Shown one piece after another: positions 1-10,990 of a DNA stretch of 64,000 nucleotides. This DNA comes from Perkinsus olseni (lineage: Eukaryota > Perkinsozoa > Perkinsida). The stretch's first letter is position 1; every line of letters begins with the position of its first letter. The stretch lies in assembly GCA_013115125.1 (NCBI GenBank), contig JABANN010000103.1:1-64000 (forward strand), in the 5' to 3' direction. The position numbers were made by a program, and so were the translations under genes. The notes beneath the pieces are model-generated. The model did not search any database. It had not been told where the DNA came from and worked only from the letters and a program-made list of their open reading frames with translations.

Positions 1-452
1 GTAGACATTTAAAGTGATGCCCTTCAATGGCTTTTTCTCTCGGGGCACTTTGAATTTTGGTACCACCGTGCGCCCGAATCTATGGAAAGGCACGGGGACT
101 CTTACTCCTGGTCTCTGCGAATATTCTCCGCGGCTCGGCTGGTCGTAATTTAGTTGCGGCTCCACACTGTGGCACAGTGTGGAATTCACAGCACTCTGAT
201 TCCTGGTCCCTGCGCTGGGGGTCCACGCTAGATTGCACTTACCCTCAATCTGCGAATTGAGTGGTTTTCTAGGCTATTGATCAGTTTTAGAGTGCTCCAC
301 ATCTTAAGCTAACTCCGGAAGAAGATTCGCAATTCGGCACAGAGGAAGTGCTCCCACCGGAGCCAACAGTTCCGATGATGCCAGGGTCTCACATAGGGCC
401 ATCGAGTAGTGCGAATGGGCAGGGTAAGCTGTGCGGATGTGGTCTCGCTTAC
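1..452. other. No supported gene
   Basis: I see no convincing exon here. The segment includes what may be the intron or 3' part of the minus-strand candidate at 453-699, because a GT-AAGC-like donor on the minus strand falls at its right edge. Confidence 0.3.
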
Positions 453-699
453 ACTCTTCGTTGGCTCTCCATTGGTTTTTTCGTACTTGCGGAGCTTTCA
501 GCGTTTCGCTCTGTGCATTGGCGCGCCTGCTCCAGTGTTTCTAGAGGGCTTTCTTGAGTAGCCTTCAGAGGTCAGTTCATAGAGGAAGCTGTTGCTTCTC
601 ATTCCCAGAGCCTCCGATCGCTCCGTCTCTCTTGCTTAAATCTTCCCTGCTGGCTGCACCACCGGACACGGCTTCTAAGGCAGCTTCAGTAGTACTCAT
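453..699 (-). CDS. Candidate small acidic protein, partial
   Basis: On the minus strand an ATG at 699 opens a hydrophilic stretch rich in Ala, Ser, Glu and Gly (MSTTEAALEAVSGG...). A second open stretch at about 557-453 reads PLETLEQARQCTERNAE and ends at a GTAAGC donor. The two stretches lie in different frames and I could not place a clean intron between them. The second stretch looks like a helix or coiled coil. I do not recognise a family. This is a tentative model based only on codon-like composition and one good donor; it may be the 5' end of a gene continuing toward position 1. Confidence 0.3.
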
Positions 700-1211
700 G
701 CACAAACAGGGGCAGGTGTGGAATGTTTGATAGACGATGAATGCTAATGTGTTGGCCGTTCGTAGATTCAGCAGCCTGTGGCTGCTGGGGCGTCTGCGTC
801 CGATACATTCTTGGCCGCTACGCGAAACCCCGATGGGATGACTATACCAGCCCTGCCTAGTATAGCAATGCACGCTGTAAGATTGAGAGGTCGTGGGCTC
901 GATTTCGGGTGAGTGGAGCAATTTCGTCGTCAGGTTTGTACACACGTCTTCCACGATGCATCCCGGTCCTTCCAATCGCCTCTGGCCGAGGTCACTGCGG
1001 AAACCCTCACTTTGGCGTCGGTGACCTCACGGTGAGATAAGATATCTGAGGGTTGCTTGGCTTCAGTCAGCGCAAATGCAAATCAGCGCTCGCTGAACGA
1101 GCAGCTTGTGTGAACGCGCTGTGAATCGCTCTACGATATACCCGGGATCTCTAAGGATTTTCGAGAGGAAGCTCCGCTGTCAGGTATGACCAGAAGTTTT
1201 CTACTTGCATA
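700..1211. other. Intergenic, nothing recognised
   Basis: No splice-supported exon was seen on either strand. A tRNA-T-arm-like string near 890-920 does not form paired stems. Confidence 0.4.
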
Positions 1212-1535
1212 ATGTTGCAATCTGCAGCTCCATCGAATGTCGACCCTCGGAGTTCGGATTATCGGTATCATTTCCAGCGCCATCGAGCAGAGGCAGATAG
1301 GAAAGCCGAGAAACTGGCCGGGCTCTCTCGGCGGTATCCAGCGCAAATCTTGCCGGAAGCGCAGCAGCGTCCACCAAGAGTCCTGCGCGATCCCATTTTC
1401 GATGTGGTCGTGACGCCTCCGACCTTCAAGTCGAAATCAGCGGAGCCAAGCCAGCAGGTTGCCAATGTTGTACGGACTCATGGCTATGATTTCAAGCCAA
1501 TGGACGGATCATCCACCCAGACTCAGCAGGGTTAG
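1212..1535 (+). CDS. Small basic hypothetical protein
   Basis: An uninterrupted 107-codon reading frame starts at an ATG (1212) and ends with TAG. The product is hydrophilic and Arg/Gln/Pro-rich, with a helical N-terminal half (HFQRHRAEADRKAEKLAGLSRR) and a more extended C-terminal half (DPIFDVVVTPPTF). It has no signal peptide or membrane segment. I recognise no family. It could be a complete small gene or the last exon of a gene with upstream exons. The same segment has a shorter open frame on the opposite strand, which I regard as a shadow because the plus frame has the better composition. Confidence 0.45.
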   Translation: MLQSAAPSNVDPRSSDYRYHFQRHRAEADRKAEKLAGLSRRYPAQILPEAQQRPPRVLRDPIFDVVVTPPTFKSKSAEPSQQVANVVRTHGYDFKPMDGSSTQTQQG

Positions 1536-2045
1536 CCCAGCTGAGTACTTGGGAGGCCTTCTGTTGTTTTTTTTAGTTCTGCACCATTACGCTGAACCCT
1601 GTGGCGAGTCGTGTTGAGCCACTTATAGTGGGCACTCTGTACCAGTTGAGCAGTGAGCTGCTTACTCAGTATGTGCCATTTCGATTCTAATGAGATGTAA
1701 ACTGGGTCACATTTGGTGAGTTCGTAGGCATATTTTATGCGCTGCTGCTCAGTGTAAATCTGGTGTAGTCTGGCATGCCTCTTATACCACTATCACCCTA
1801 GCTTATATGACTGTCCGAGGCTTTCGACAAGGAGAGTAGACGTTTAGGATTCTTCTATGGGATTCACGCCCTTCTCGCTGCAACGTAACGCTTCGTCGGC
1901 CACTATTTGCCGTTCATACAGGTGGTCTGCGTAGTCCCGAGTTTCTGGTCTTTGCAGCCTGCAAATTGCAGGTAGTCTCATATCTCCTCAGAACTATCTG
2001 TATTCGAAAATACGTCAGTTTTTGTTATCTTCTCTTCTCCTTGCA
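1536..2045. other. Intergenic
   Basis: About 500 bp without a convincing exon. The last 25 bases before the next ATG are pyrimidine-rich, possibly a trans-splice acceptor region. Confidence 0.4.
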
Positions 2046-3176
2046 ATGAAGAGTGACTCTCAAGTGGTAAGCCTCGAACTAAGGCTGATCGAGTATCTTT
2101 GGGGCCGCAATCCGAAGTCCAGCGGTCCCATCGCAGAGCTTGAGGCCTGCATCCGAGACTATCTGCCTCCTGCTGGCTATTCCCTGGACTGCCCCAAGGA
2201 GCGTGTAACACTGACATCTCAACCAGAATTCCTCCTTCCTAGGGGGGACGCTATGGTAGGAGTACATGCTACGTGGAACGAGCTCACACTCTGGCCAGTG
2301 GCCAATGGGGGAGAAGTCACCGTCCTAGAGCCTGGTTGCGACCCTCGCGGAAGCCTTTTCGCCTATGACCGTGATGCGGATCGGTTGATGGTCCTTCATG
2401 ATAGCAATAACAGGTTGATGATACACTACGTGGGTGAAGGGAGCAGGCCGCCGAGTCTGATAGCTGTCAAGGGCATCCCCTCCAACGTTATCAATGGCAC
2501 TATAACCTTTGGTCATGGTTATCTGTATTGCGCTTTTACTCAAAGGAACGTTCTGGAAGTCTACTGCATCAAGGTTGACGGGAGTGGGGGTGGAGCTTTG
2601 GCCCGGATGGTTTGGTCGCATGCCGTTGCCCCCAATGTGCCATGCCCGCCCAATCTCAAATGTAGAGGGACTGAAAACGGAGTGGTCGATGTCATGTTCC
2701 GAGCCAGAGTCGATGGCTTCCGCCTAGCCACGCTGAGGCTCAATACGGAAGGCCTACCAGTGGTTGCGAGTTCTACTCTCTACAGGCTGCCGGAGCTCGA
2801 TGGTCGACTTCAGAATCTCGAACCTCAGTACGTTGGCTTCATCGGTGAAAATTGGATCGGTGCACTAGGCGAACGTTTGTCGACCAGTCCTGGCTCGGCT
2901 GGAGGGAAGTCATACTGGCTGATGGTAGTTGGCCGTGACGGCCACTTTGTTGGCTGTGCTATGAAGGGTGCTGGCTCCATTGACGTTAAGCAAGTCGTTG
3001 CTGGTGTTGGAGACACTGTGTATATCTTGGTTGAGACGAAGTCAACGCTAAGTGAATGGAAATCGGGTTGGTCGTCGGGTACGCCTGGTGTGCAGAGCTG
3101 CGACCTTCATGCTCTTCATGTTTACAAAGGAGATGGTGAACGCAGTATCAGCCGTCTCGACATTCCTACCCTATAG
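2046..3176 (+). CDS. Intronless beta-rich (propeller-like) hypothetical protein
   Basis: A single exon of 376 codons starts at the first ATG (2046); the frame is open slightly further upstream from a non-ATG codon. After a short helical N-terminus the protein is a series of beta-strand-like blocks with repeated hydrophobic-Tyr/Gly patterns (for example GSLFAYDRDADRLMVLHD, GYLYCAFTQRNVLEVYCI, DTVYILVETK), which suggests a beta-propeller or similar repeat fold. I see no signal peptide, transmembrane helix or catalytic motif. No family name can be given from sequence alone. Lack of introns is unusual here, where most genes have many. The propeller assignment is inference from strand periodicity. 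Confidence 0.7.
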   Translation: MKSDSQVVSLELRLIEYLWGRNPKSSGPIAELEACIRDYLPPAGYSLDCPKERVTLTSQPEFLLPRGDAMVGVHATWNELTLWPVANGGEVTVLEPGCDPRGSLFAYDRDADRLMVLHDSNNRLMIHYVGEGSRPPSLIAVKGIPSNVINGTITFGHGYLYCAFTQRNVLEVYCIKVDGSGGGALARMVWSHAVAPNVPCPPNLKCRGTENGVVDVMFRARVDGFRLATLRLNTEGLPVVASSTLYRLPELDGRLQNLEPQYVGFIGENWIGALGERLSTSPGSAGGKSYWLMVVGRDGHFVGCAMKGAGSIDVKQVVAGVGDTVYILVETKSTLSEWKSGWSSGTPGVQSCDLHALHVYKGDGERSISRLDIPTL

Positions 3177-3467
3177 AGCCTCTCTGCTGAAGATGCGCGG
3201 GCAGTGATTTAGAGTCGCCGCGTAAGCCCCGCTGTAGATCAATTATTTACTGCTTTACGCAGGTTACTTAGATATCGTTCTTTACGCCATTACTGATGTA
3301 GTGTGGAGTCACTTCAATCTTGGTGGGTTGAGTAGGGCTATAAAAAATACAGCTCGTCTGAGCGGCCTGGTCGATCGCCTCTTTCTCTCCTTGAGATCCA
3401 CGTTTGATGTGGTGCGCCGGGCGTTCGTGGATGTGGCCAACTGTTCTTGTCAGAGTCCCAAGCTGTT

Positions 3468-4460
3468 ATGTCAGCAGAGTCTCTTTCGAAGAAAAGATTG
3501 GAAGAAGCGCGCAGCATCGCCGAGCATCTGGCGAGACTGGTGGAGCTTGCGGATAGGCATTTATCCGAGCGGCCGGAAGAGGAGTCACCCATGAAAGAGA
3601 CTTATCCGACCCACGCACGACAAGATGTGGGCGCAATCATTTTTTTAATGCTGCTCACCGGAGCAGCTAGAAGCCAGATCAGTTCAGAAAGTCATCAATC
3701 ATGCGATGGGCCGTTGGGTGCCCTACAAATCGTCCGCGGCTATTATGGCCAGGCTCGATCGTCGCCCTCTCCGAAATCTTCGCCGGGATTCCCGCGAGCT
3801 CTCTGTGATGTGCTGAATAGTTTAAAATATATTCGAGTACTCCCATTCGAGATTTCTTGGCGCTTAGTTTGTCCTTCACGTTCATCGCACGCGTAAGTCG
3901 TTCCATCAGCTTTCTCGTGTATTCTCTTGACCCCAATCAAGCCATATCATTCACTCTCGGGAGGCTTTTTTGCCCTTCAGTTGGAATCAGAATTGTATTT
4001 ACTGAAGACGGAAAATGATCTACTGAAACAAAGGTGCCAAAAAGAAGGGAGGGTTGCGACGCTTACTGAGGAGATGGGCGAATTGGTGAGCAGTATAAAT
4101 GTCGTTGGCGAATGACGCTATGGCGACGGAATCTGTAATATCTTTCTCAGTATGGCGCTCTTGCAGGTTCGGATGCAAGCCGCGACAATCAGTCGCCTCG
4201 AGGACGAGTTGAAGAACACAAGGGAGGAATGCCGGCAACTGAAACAGCGACTGCAGCTTAAATCTCGGAAGGCCAAGGAGAACTCCATCACGCAAGACAA
4301 CCTGACGCCGAGGCAGAAGGGGATGAATGGTGGCGGAGTGAGCTCTCTCATCGAGAAGTACTCGCCTTCGGAAGGCTATACGCCCTCGAGAATCAGCCTG
4401 TCACATAGAGGCAGTGGGTTTGGTGTGACTAGGGAGTTCTCCGATGATACTATTAATTGA
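3468..4460 (+). CDS. Short coiled-coil protein, three exons
   Basis: Exons read as 3468-3626, 3981-4085 and 4167-4460, with GT donors (GTGGGC, GTGAGC) and pyrimidine-rich AG acceptors (CCCTTCAG, CTTGCAG). All three junctions are in phase 0 and give about 185 residues. The first exon (SLSKKRLEEARSIAEHLARL), the second (LESELYLLKTENDLLKQR) and the start of the third (ISRLEDELKNTREECRQLKQ) show heptad-like Leu spacing with Glu/Lys/Arg, a coiled coil of roughly 130 residues. The tail is Ser/Gly-rich and probably disordered. Function is unknown; a cytoskeletal or centrosomal scaffold role would be typical but is only inference. Confidence 0.65.
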
Positions 4461-5187
4461 GATGTCGGCCATGAAAGTGGCTTCAAAAAGTCCTCCGGTT
4501 ATTGAGTTGACAGTGACTTCTTGCGGAGCGCAATTCGCGTTCGAGCCAAGTTTGGCGACTACGACTTGACTCCATTTGGAGGACATCACGTGATCCGCTC
4601 CCATTCTACTCGTGTGATTCGGTGTGAGATCCAGTCGTCGCGAGTTCCTCGTCGGTCGAATCAATGGAAAGTGAGAAAGTCTCGACTTAGGCTACGCTAG
4701 ATTCTGGCATAGATCGGCGTTCGGGTCAGGGAACGGTCAGGACGTCGGAACTGAACAGGTTGTTTCCCATAAATGGAGAGGTCCCACTTATGAAATTGGC
4801 TTGTCAGTCGAGAGACGTACAATCCTGGAGCCGATCAGACTTGTAACGTGTAGTATCTATCGAACACAGTAGGCTCAGTGCCGCGTGTTGCAGGGACAGC
4901 TTCGTCTTCGTTGACTTTATTCCGGCCAGCTGCTGCGCTCGCCCACAGGGGGTAGCCGAAAGGATGTTACTCCATCTCAAGCTGATGCCCGGTGGCGATT
5001 GCCTGCACCGACGGAGCGAGCGCAGGAGCTCAAGTCCGCTCCGGTTTATCGGATAGTATTCGTACTGGAAACTTTATTGGCCACTCTAGATGGCGACAGG
5101 GATGGGGGTTCGCGTCTTAGAAAGTGCAAATCCTCTCAGTTAGTTTAAGCTCTGCGTCCGCAACGAGGGACATGAGGGATCGCCTCG
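4461..5187. other. Intergenic / possible 5' region of the transporter
   Basis: About 730 bp with frequent stops in all frames and no exon I could support. Confidence 0.4.
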
Positions 5188-7908
5188 GTGGGCGAGCTCC
5201 TTGTATTGTTATTGTCAGGTTCACCGAGGTCTGCCCGACAGCATCCTGATGGCCACGGGGGTCCTTCTGGAGAAAAAAGAACAGAGTCGAATGCGGAACC
5301 AATCATCTCCTCGGTCGCCGGGCAGGACAGGAGCCTGATCGCCTGGGGAGCCATGCCGTCCCTCTCGGCACAGAGGTATCTTCACCTCTCCGCCCTGGTT
5401 GGTGGTCTTGGCTCCATCACATCGCTGGCTATACCATTCCTATTGAAGGACATCATGCACCTTCATCCAGCCGAGACTGGTAGTTCTTTACCGCATGGGT
5501 CACTCTCTCATACAGCGTTCCAGCGCTGCTCGGGGCTATCGCATCCATACCGATGCTTTTCAAGCCGGCAGTGGCAATGGCTTCGGACAATCTTCCTCTC
5601 CTAGGATACAGACGCAAGCCTTACCTCGTAGGTTAGTTCGTCCGCTACCGAGCTTCATCACCCGTCAATCGTGACAGGTCCTGGGTTCGATGTCTCACAG
5701 CATGAGCTTGATCGCTCTGGCTCACTTGCCCGCAGCCACAGGTTTCGTGCCCATCGCGTTAATCGTACTGGCGATGTCCACTGCCAGTGCGGTGGTTGTT
5801 ACCGTCAAGGACACACTCATGGTGGGGCACTATATTTTTGGCTCGGGGGCGGTACGACGCACTGTGAACCCTCACAGAGTTAAGCATTCAGGCAGCCTGA
5901 ATCAGGCTGAGAGGATTTAAACATAGCGGGACGCAAGCCAAGGATCTAAACATTGCTAACATAGGCCCTGCCAATTTGGCAGTGTCGAAGGACCTTCGGT
6001 CCGGGCGGACGTGGCCCAGGGCCAGTAGTCCTGAGGAAGCTCGAGAATCTTATAGACTAATTTGGACTTCCCCGATAGGGCGAGTGCGATTCGCTTGATT
6101 GAGTAGCGTTCGCTCGTTCTATTGATCGAGACAAAATTTTTCGTCGCAAACTTCCAACTCCCAAGAGTCTCGTACTGAATACCACCACGGTCCCTTGGCT
6201 GTCATTTAGTTACAGGAGAGCAGCCGTGAGCAAGCAGATGGATCTCACTTGATCTCCGACATGTCTATTTTGGCCACTGGAGGGTCGCTCTCGGTAAGAG
6301 CAACCGAACGGCAATCTCTCCACACCTGTCAGACATTGAATCCTCTTATCACATTCATCAGCTAACGGAAGTTTGCGATGGCTGAGTGTGCTTAGGGCTT
6401 AAACGTACCGTTTGGAGCCTTCAGGTGTCCTACCTTTCCGGAGCTTTGCTTCACGTGATAACCTGCCAGAGCCTCATACGATTCTCAGCTGCCGGCCCCC
6501 TCCTACTCACTGGAGCAGCGATTCTAATGGAGGAAGAACCAATACACCATTTCCGATCTCGAACAACTCTATTCAGGCCACCCGTAGTCGAGTCGGTGCT
6601 CAGTGGAGCCGCCTCACTGAGTGGACCGCTGAAGCTTCTCACCGCCACCATCTTGGTCCCCTCGTACAGTACGGCCCTTTTCTACTACTTTGTAGGATCA
6701 CGGTGTTCTCGCCCTCTCGATGGTACTCATCTGAGATGAGTGACTCATCATGAGTCATCTCACCAGTTTGGGCGGCCATTAGGGGCTTCTTTCAGCCTCT
6801 CAATGAGCCGCTTCACGGTATTTGTGTCTGCTTAAGCAATAACTTCGCTTCTGTCCAGACCTCTCCGGTGCTGCACTTCACCCCGGAAATCATGGGGAGA
6901 CTTCAAGTATGCGGTTCTCTGGCGTCCGTTGCGGCTGCCTTGGTGTATAAGAAGTACCTGTCGCGAAGAATCATGGCGCATCAGCTTGTGAGCTCCGCCT
7001 GAAACAGCTCCGACTAGATTATTAAGCAACTATCCCGCTTTGTGCATTGACCTGGTTTGTCCCGTCTCGAGTCGATTGTTCGCTCCTCTTCGCAGATGAA
7101 GGTGGTATCGTGGGCATCAGTGCCTGTAGCGGCCTCAAGTCTCCTCCTCACTATCCCAGCATTCGAGGGTCGACTGAATCCTATTCGCGTTGCTCTTTTT
7201 AGGTCGGAGCCATCTCCACCCGAGGTTGCATGTCAGTGCTCTCAGGCACGTTTTGCTTGAGTTCGGCTCCGTGCTCACTTATTTACCCATAACCACGCAA
7301 CTCGCGAAGTCGGCGCCCAAGGAAGGTTCGGGAGTCTACTTCGCCATATTCTCTTCTAGTGTTGAAGCTTTGAACCTGGCAAGCTCCGTTGTATCGTCTG
7401 AAGTCACCAACGTGAGCATTCTCATGCCTGCTCTACCCAATCATCATGGCGCTATGTTGGATCCATCTTTTTGATCATGAAGCATTGGATGCGGCTCACC
7501 GGTGGATAACATGAGCTTGTTGACTTGGCTGGCGCGCTGCATATTTATTAATCTGTACTCTTCTGAGTCTTCGAATAGGAGCAGATGACTGTTCTCTCGC
7601 CGCGCGCGATACCCAGGCTGAGTATCGTAGCGCTGGGTAACCCAGCGCCAATTCGTCTTCTGCTTGGCGTTGCATGTAGGCTTCTCCTACGTACAGCGTC
7701 TGCTCAGGTGCTTGGCGTCACTTCCGGAAACTTCACAAACTTGACGCCGCTGATAGTCCTCTGCACCGCCTGCAACACCATCCCGCTTCTCGTGACATTA
7801 AATGTGGATGACGGTGGTAACGGAGACCCAGCACCAGGTGGAGGCGATGAAGAGCCAGGGTCATTCCTACCGAGCGGTGAGGAGTTGCTATCATTGGAGC
7901 ATATATGA
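5188..7908 (+). CDS. Folate/biopterin transporter (BT1 family), multi-exon
   Basis: Consecutive exons match the BT1/FBT family, 12-helix membrane proteins moving folates or pterins. The first helix reads ALVGGLGSITSLAIPFLLKD. After a roughly 36-bp intron near 5480 comes the diagnostic block IPMLFKPAVAMASDNLPLLGYRRKPYLV, shown here in parts as PMLFKPAVAMASDNLPLLG and GYRRKPYL. Later blocks include STASAVVVTVKDTLMV, the segment LTATILVPSYSTALFYYF, GRLQVCGSLASVAAALVYKK, and the helix 10-11 block FAIFSSSVEALNLASSVVSS. The family's C-terminal LGVTSGNFTNLTPLIVLCTA is at about 7715-7790, followed by a Gly/Asp/Glu-rich tail and TGA at 7908. The start is uncertain: ATG 5353 (MPSLSAQRY) is the best candidate, though the frame is open back to 5188. 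Exons between 5840 and 6390 are only partly resolved. Apicomplexan relatives transport folate precursors. Confidence 0.75.
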
Positions 7909-8103
7909 TCCCATGCCCTCTGTGCGACCGTGGACCGTAATTCTGTTGCGTTAGTATCAATAGGATACATAATCCTGTACAGGGTGTGGTCTGTTGCGGA
8001 CTATAGTCGAGTTCGACGGCACCCGTCTCGGCGGGAGCATTCGTATTGTATACCTGAAATAGGCCAAGTCGCACCAGCGTTTTCCACTTAACACAATCCA
8101 CGC

Positions 8104-10990
8104 TTGTCCAACGCATCTGCACGAGTCCTTCGGGGTACTTCACAGACTATCACCTCACCCGAAAGGTTTGAAGACGAACTCGTCGCCCCTGTCACCGCGT
8201 CGGAGGGTCCCACGGTGAGACCGTCTCAGGTGCCGCCAGCGAGCATGTGGATCGCTACGAGCCCACCCTTGCAGCCTTCCCTAGGTTGAGGAGATCACAT
8301 ATCCGCTCGTGAGTGGGCCTAGTCTTGATAGGTGAATCGTGCAGTTCGAGCGCCATCCCAGGTTTGACAAGCGTGTTGGCTCGCCTGCACGGCTCGACAC
8401 TCATCCGCCAGGTAGGACCTGTTGCAACTCCCTCTTGCCCCCGATCTTCATTCTTGTGCTGTGGGGAACTACTTAACATTGCGCTTGTTTTTTTTCGGGT
8501 TTGGGATGTCTGAGAGCTCTTACGTACGTCCGCTCAACTCTCCCTTCCACCTTCATTAGTCTTCGATGAGTGTATCGGTAGGCAATGTTGTTTGCTTTCC
8601 AGGTGTGGGCAGGAATGTCTTTAAGCACTGGAGTGATCGGAAGACCGCAAAGATGATGCATGAATTGCTACTCACGGATTACAACTCCGAGCTTGGAGAC
8701 GTGGACAACGAAGTGCTCCTGTCGGCTAAGCTCTGGACGAAAGAAGCACTCCGTGCCACCCAGCAGGTCAGCGAGGGTTGGTTAAATTTTTCTGTTGCTT
8801 TCGTAACAGTGTTGCTCACAGGCAATAGACTTCGCACGGGAAGCCAGCCATTTTGGACATGGGAACCACACAAGCCATGTCCACCATCACCAATATGAGC
8901 CACGTGCCCTCCATGCCTCATGTGAAGATCAGGCGATAACCTTGTGGCATTGTGCGGCTTGCTTGAAATACCGGAGACGGGAACTCGTTCTCTGAGATAG
9001 AGCTGTCCGGACCGATATGCAGCAAAGCGTTGCGTTATCAATGGAAAATTTGGCGTTCATCTTTTCCTCAAGCTTACCGTGGCAGCTATCTTCCCGTTTT
9101 CTACTGTTTACTGCATAATATAAGATAAGACCACGAACTAACAGCAAGAGGGTTTCTCGGCTACCTTCGAGACCGAACATTCGAGCACGATTCTCAGAGT
9201 TTGAAACGTCTCAATCAAGCTGTGGTCATCGTTTGCAGTTTGTGCATGTTTGTGATCATCCTCTTTGATGTGGGCGTATGACTTCCTCGCATCCGATCCA
9301 CCTATAGCCAGGAGGCTGAGCTCGCACCTGCGAGCCAATAATGTCGTCCTCAAGTGCTGGCAGAATGACAAGGAGTACGACTGTCGTCTGCCGCGTTATT
9401 GATTGAAACGCTCCATAGAGATGCTCGGGACTTCTTCTCAGTCTCCCGCCAAACTTCAGATCGCCTGGGATGGCACGACTCTCGCGCTTTCTTCTGTATC
9501 TTCTCATGTGAGAATGCCCCCATCATAAGTGCGAGCTTCTGTGCGACTAGCGGAATCAGTTACGGTTCGGTGTCTGGTATCTTGATGTCGACGAGAAGTC
9601 ACGACTATGGGATCGGCTGTCGAATGAGATCTGCTTGCAAGCTTGGCTGCGTCGTGGACTCTTTTCCTCTTTCATCCTGCGAGAAGCATCTGGACATGGT
9701 ACGGTGAACGCGCATAACGAACTCATTGTCTGCCTTGAGATGATAGGTTATCACATTTGGCGGAAACGAATACTCAGCATTATATCTCTATAAGAAGCCG
9801 CTAGATGAGTTCGGTGCAACATCTAGTATCTTCGCAGACTTCTGCGCTCCGAGCATCCCGGCTTATGACACACTGTCAGAGATTGAGGCCGCTAAACTTT
9901 GGGATGGCCGGCTTCCCAGGTGAGGTCCATGCATATCGAGCGGCTCGTTTCGGGAGCGTGCTCGCTTGTCTAGGACTGGAATATGTTTCCCAGCGTGCAA
10001 GGCGGAAGGGTATGATGCTGCTCAATCCATTAGTCTCGAGGTGAGAAAAACGCTCTCTGAATAGGATACTATTGACGTGGCCAAGACGTGCTCTTACATG
10101 TATTTTTATCTTTCTACAATAGGACGAATTGAGCCTTGATGCTCTCCCTGCCGGAAAGGCACTCACCATGACGTTATACGCGGCTAGTGGTGACAGTAGA
10201 CCCTATTGCTCGCAGCTTGGCATAGATATCGAGGAACATGATTTGCTGTGTGTTGAGCCGGAAGACGGCTGTGAGACTGACTCTTTCCGAAACGAGGTAG
10301 GCCGATCGTAGGGGCAATACGCGCCGAGGTTGAGTGCAGGTGTGCTACAGTGGGCAACAGAAAGACCATGGGGCCATCTGCATATCGTGGGGACGCGTCT
10401 TCCTGGCGATACTCTGCAGCGCCCCGACCCAGTTCGTCCTCGATGTTCTTCTTTTGTAATTCAGAAGCTCGTCCCAGGTGTCACTTCCCGGCGTCCATAT
10501 GTCGTGCTCAGACTGATTGCCATCAGCGATAGTGGTTACAAGTCGCAGCTTGGCGAGCATGACTTAGCTGATACTGCTGTGGTTGCAGCCTCTCGCAAGT
10601 GCACCTTACAATGGCTCCTCCTAAGCGTCTTCGTAGCACTAGTTCTGGTCGTTTCCAGCGACGTCTTCCACACGATAAAGTAACGCTCTGACCGAGATTC
10701 ATTATCCCGAGGGATTGCGCGCTCAGGTATGGACGACCTCTATCTTTTCTCGTTTTCTGGTTTGCAGTCTTTGTGTTAGACCAGCTACGCAACCTCGCCT
10801 TCCAAGCCCTGATCTGGTGGGTGGAGCGGGGTCGGCCTATTTATAATTCTTACAGGTTCGTGCTTATGCGGAAACTTGGTCGTGTGCGAGTTGAGCCCGA
10901 CCAGAACCCTCCTGGCTCCTCACTAACTACCGGTAGTGATGGTCACCAAGGAGAGGCGCATGAGCCGAGTGGGTCGCTGTATCTGCCGAT
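8104..10990 (+). CDS. N-terminal ectodomain and membrane exons of the large channel-like gene (probably same gene as the next entry)
   Basis: A run of short exons in plus orientation precedes the voltage-sensor module. Those I could read include TAKMMHELLLTDYNSELGD (about 8650), AIDFAREASHFGHGNHTSHV (8820), YDFLASDPPIARRLSSHLRA (9280), a long clean exon at 9742-9925 (FGGNEYSALYLYKK, then ATSSIFADFCAPSIPAYDTL) and 10120-10295 (PAGKALTMTLYAASGDSRPY, then a Cys-containing stretch). Three hydrophobic segments follow: GRVFLAILCSAPTQFVLDVL (about 10395), LQWLLLSVFVALVLVVSSDV (10610) and VFVLDQLRNLAFQALIWW (10765). The last one vaguely recalls membrane segments of polycystin-like proteins. The voltage-sensor exon downstream has no in-frame ATG and needs an upstream exon, which argues for one continuous gene. 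Exon joins here are provisional and the start is not fixed. Confidence 0.45.

Noticed and set aside
880-930. tRNA-like string (GGTCGTGGGCTCGATTTC)
   Set aside because: The T-stem does not pair and no acceptor or anticodon stems can be folded around it.
5660-5700. GGTTCGAT box-B-like motif
   Set aside because: No pairing arms; it lies next to a coding exon of the transporter.
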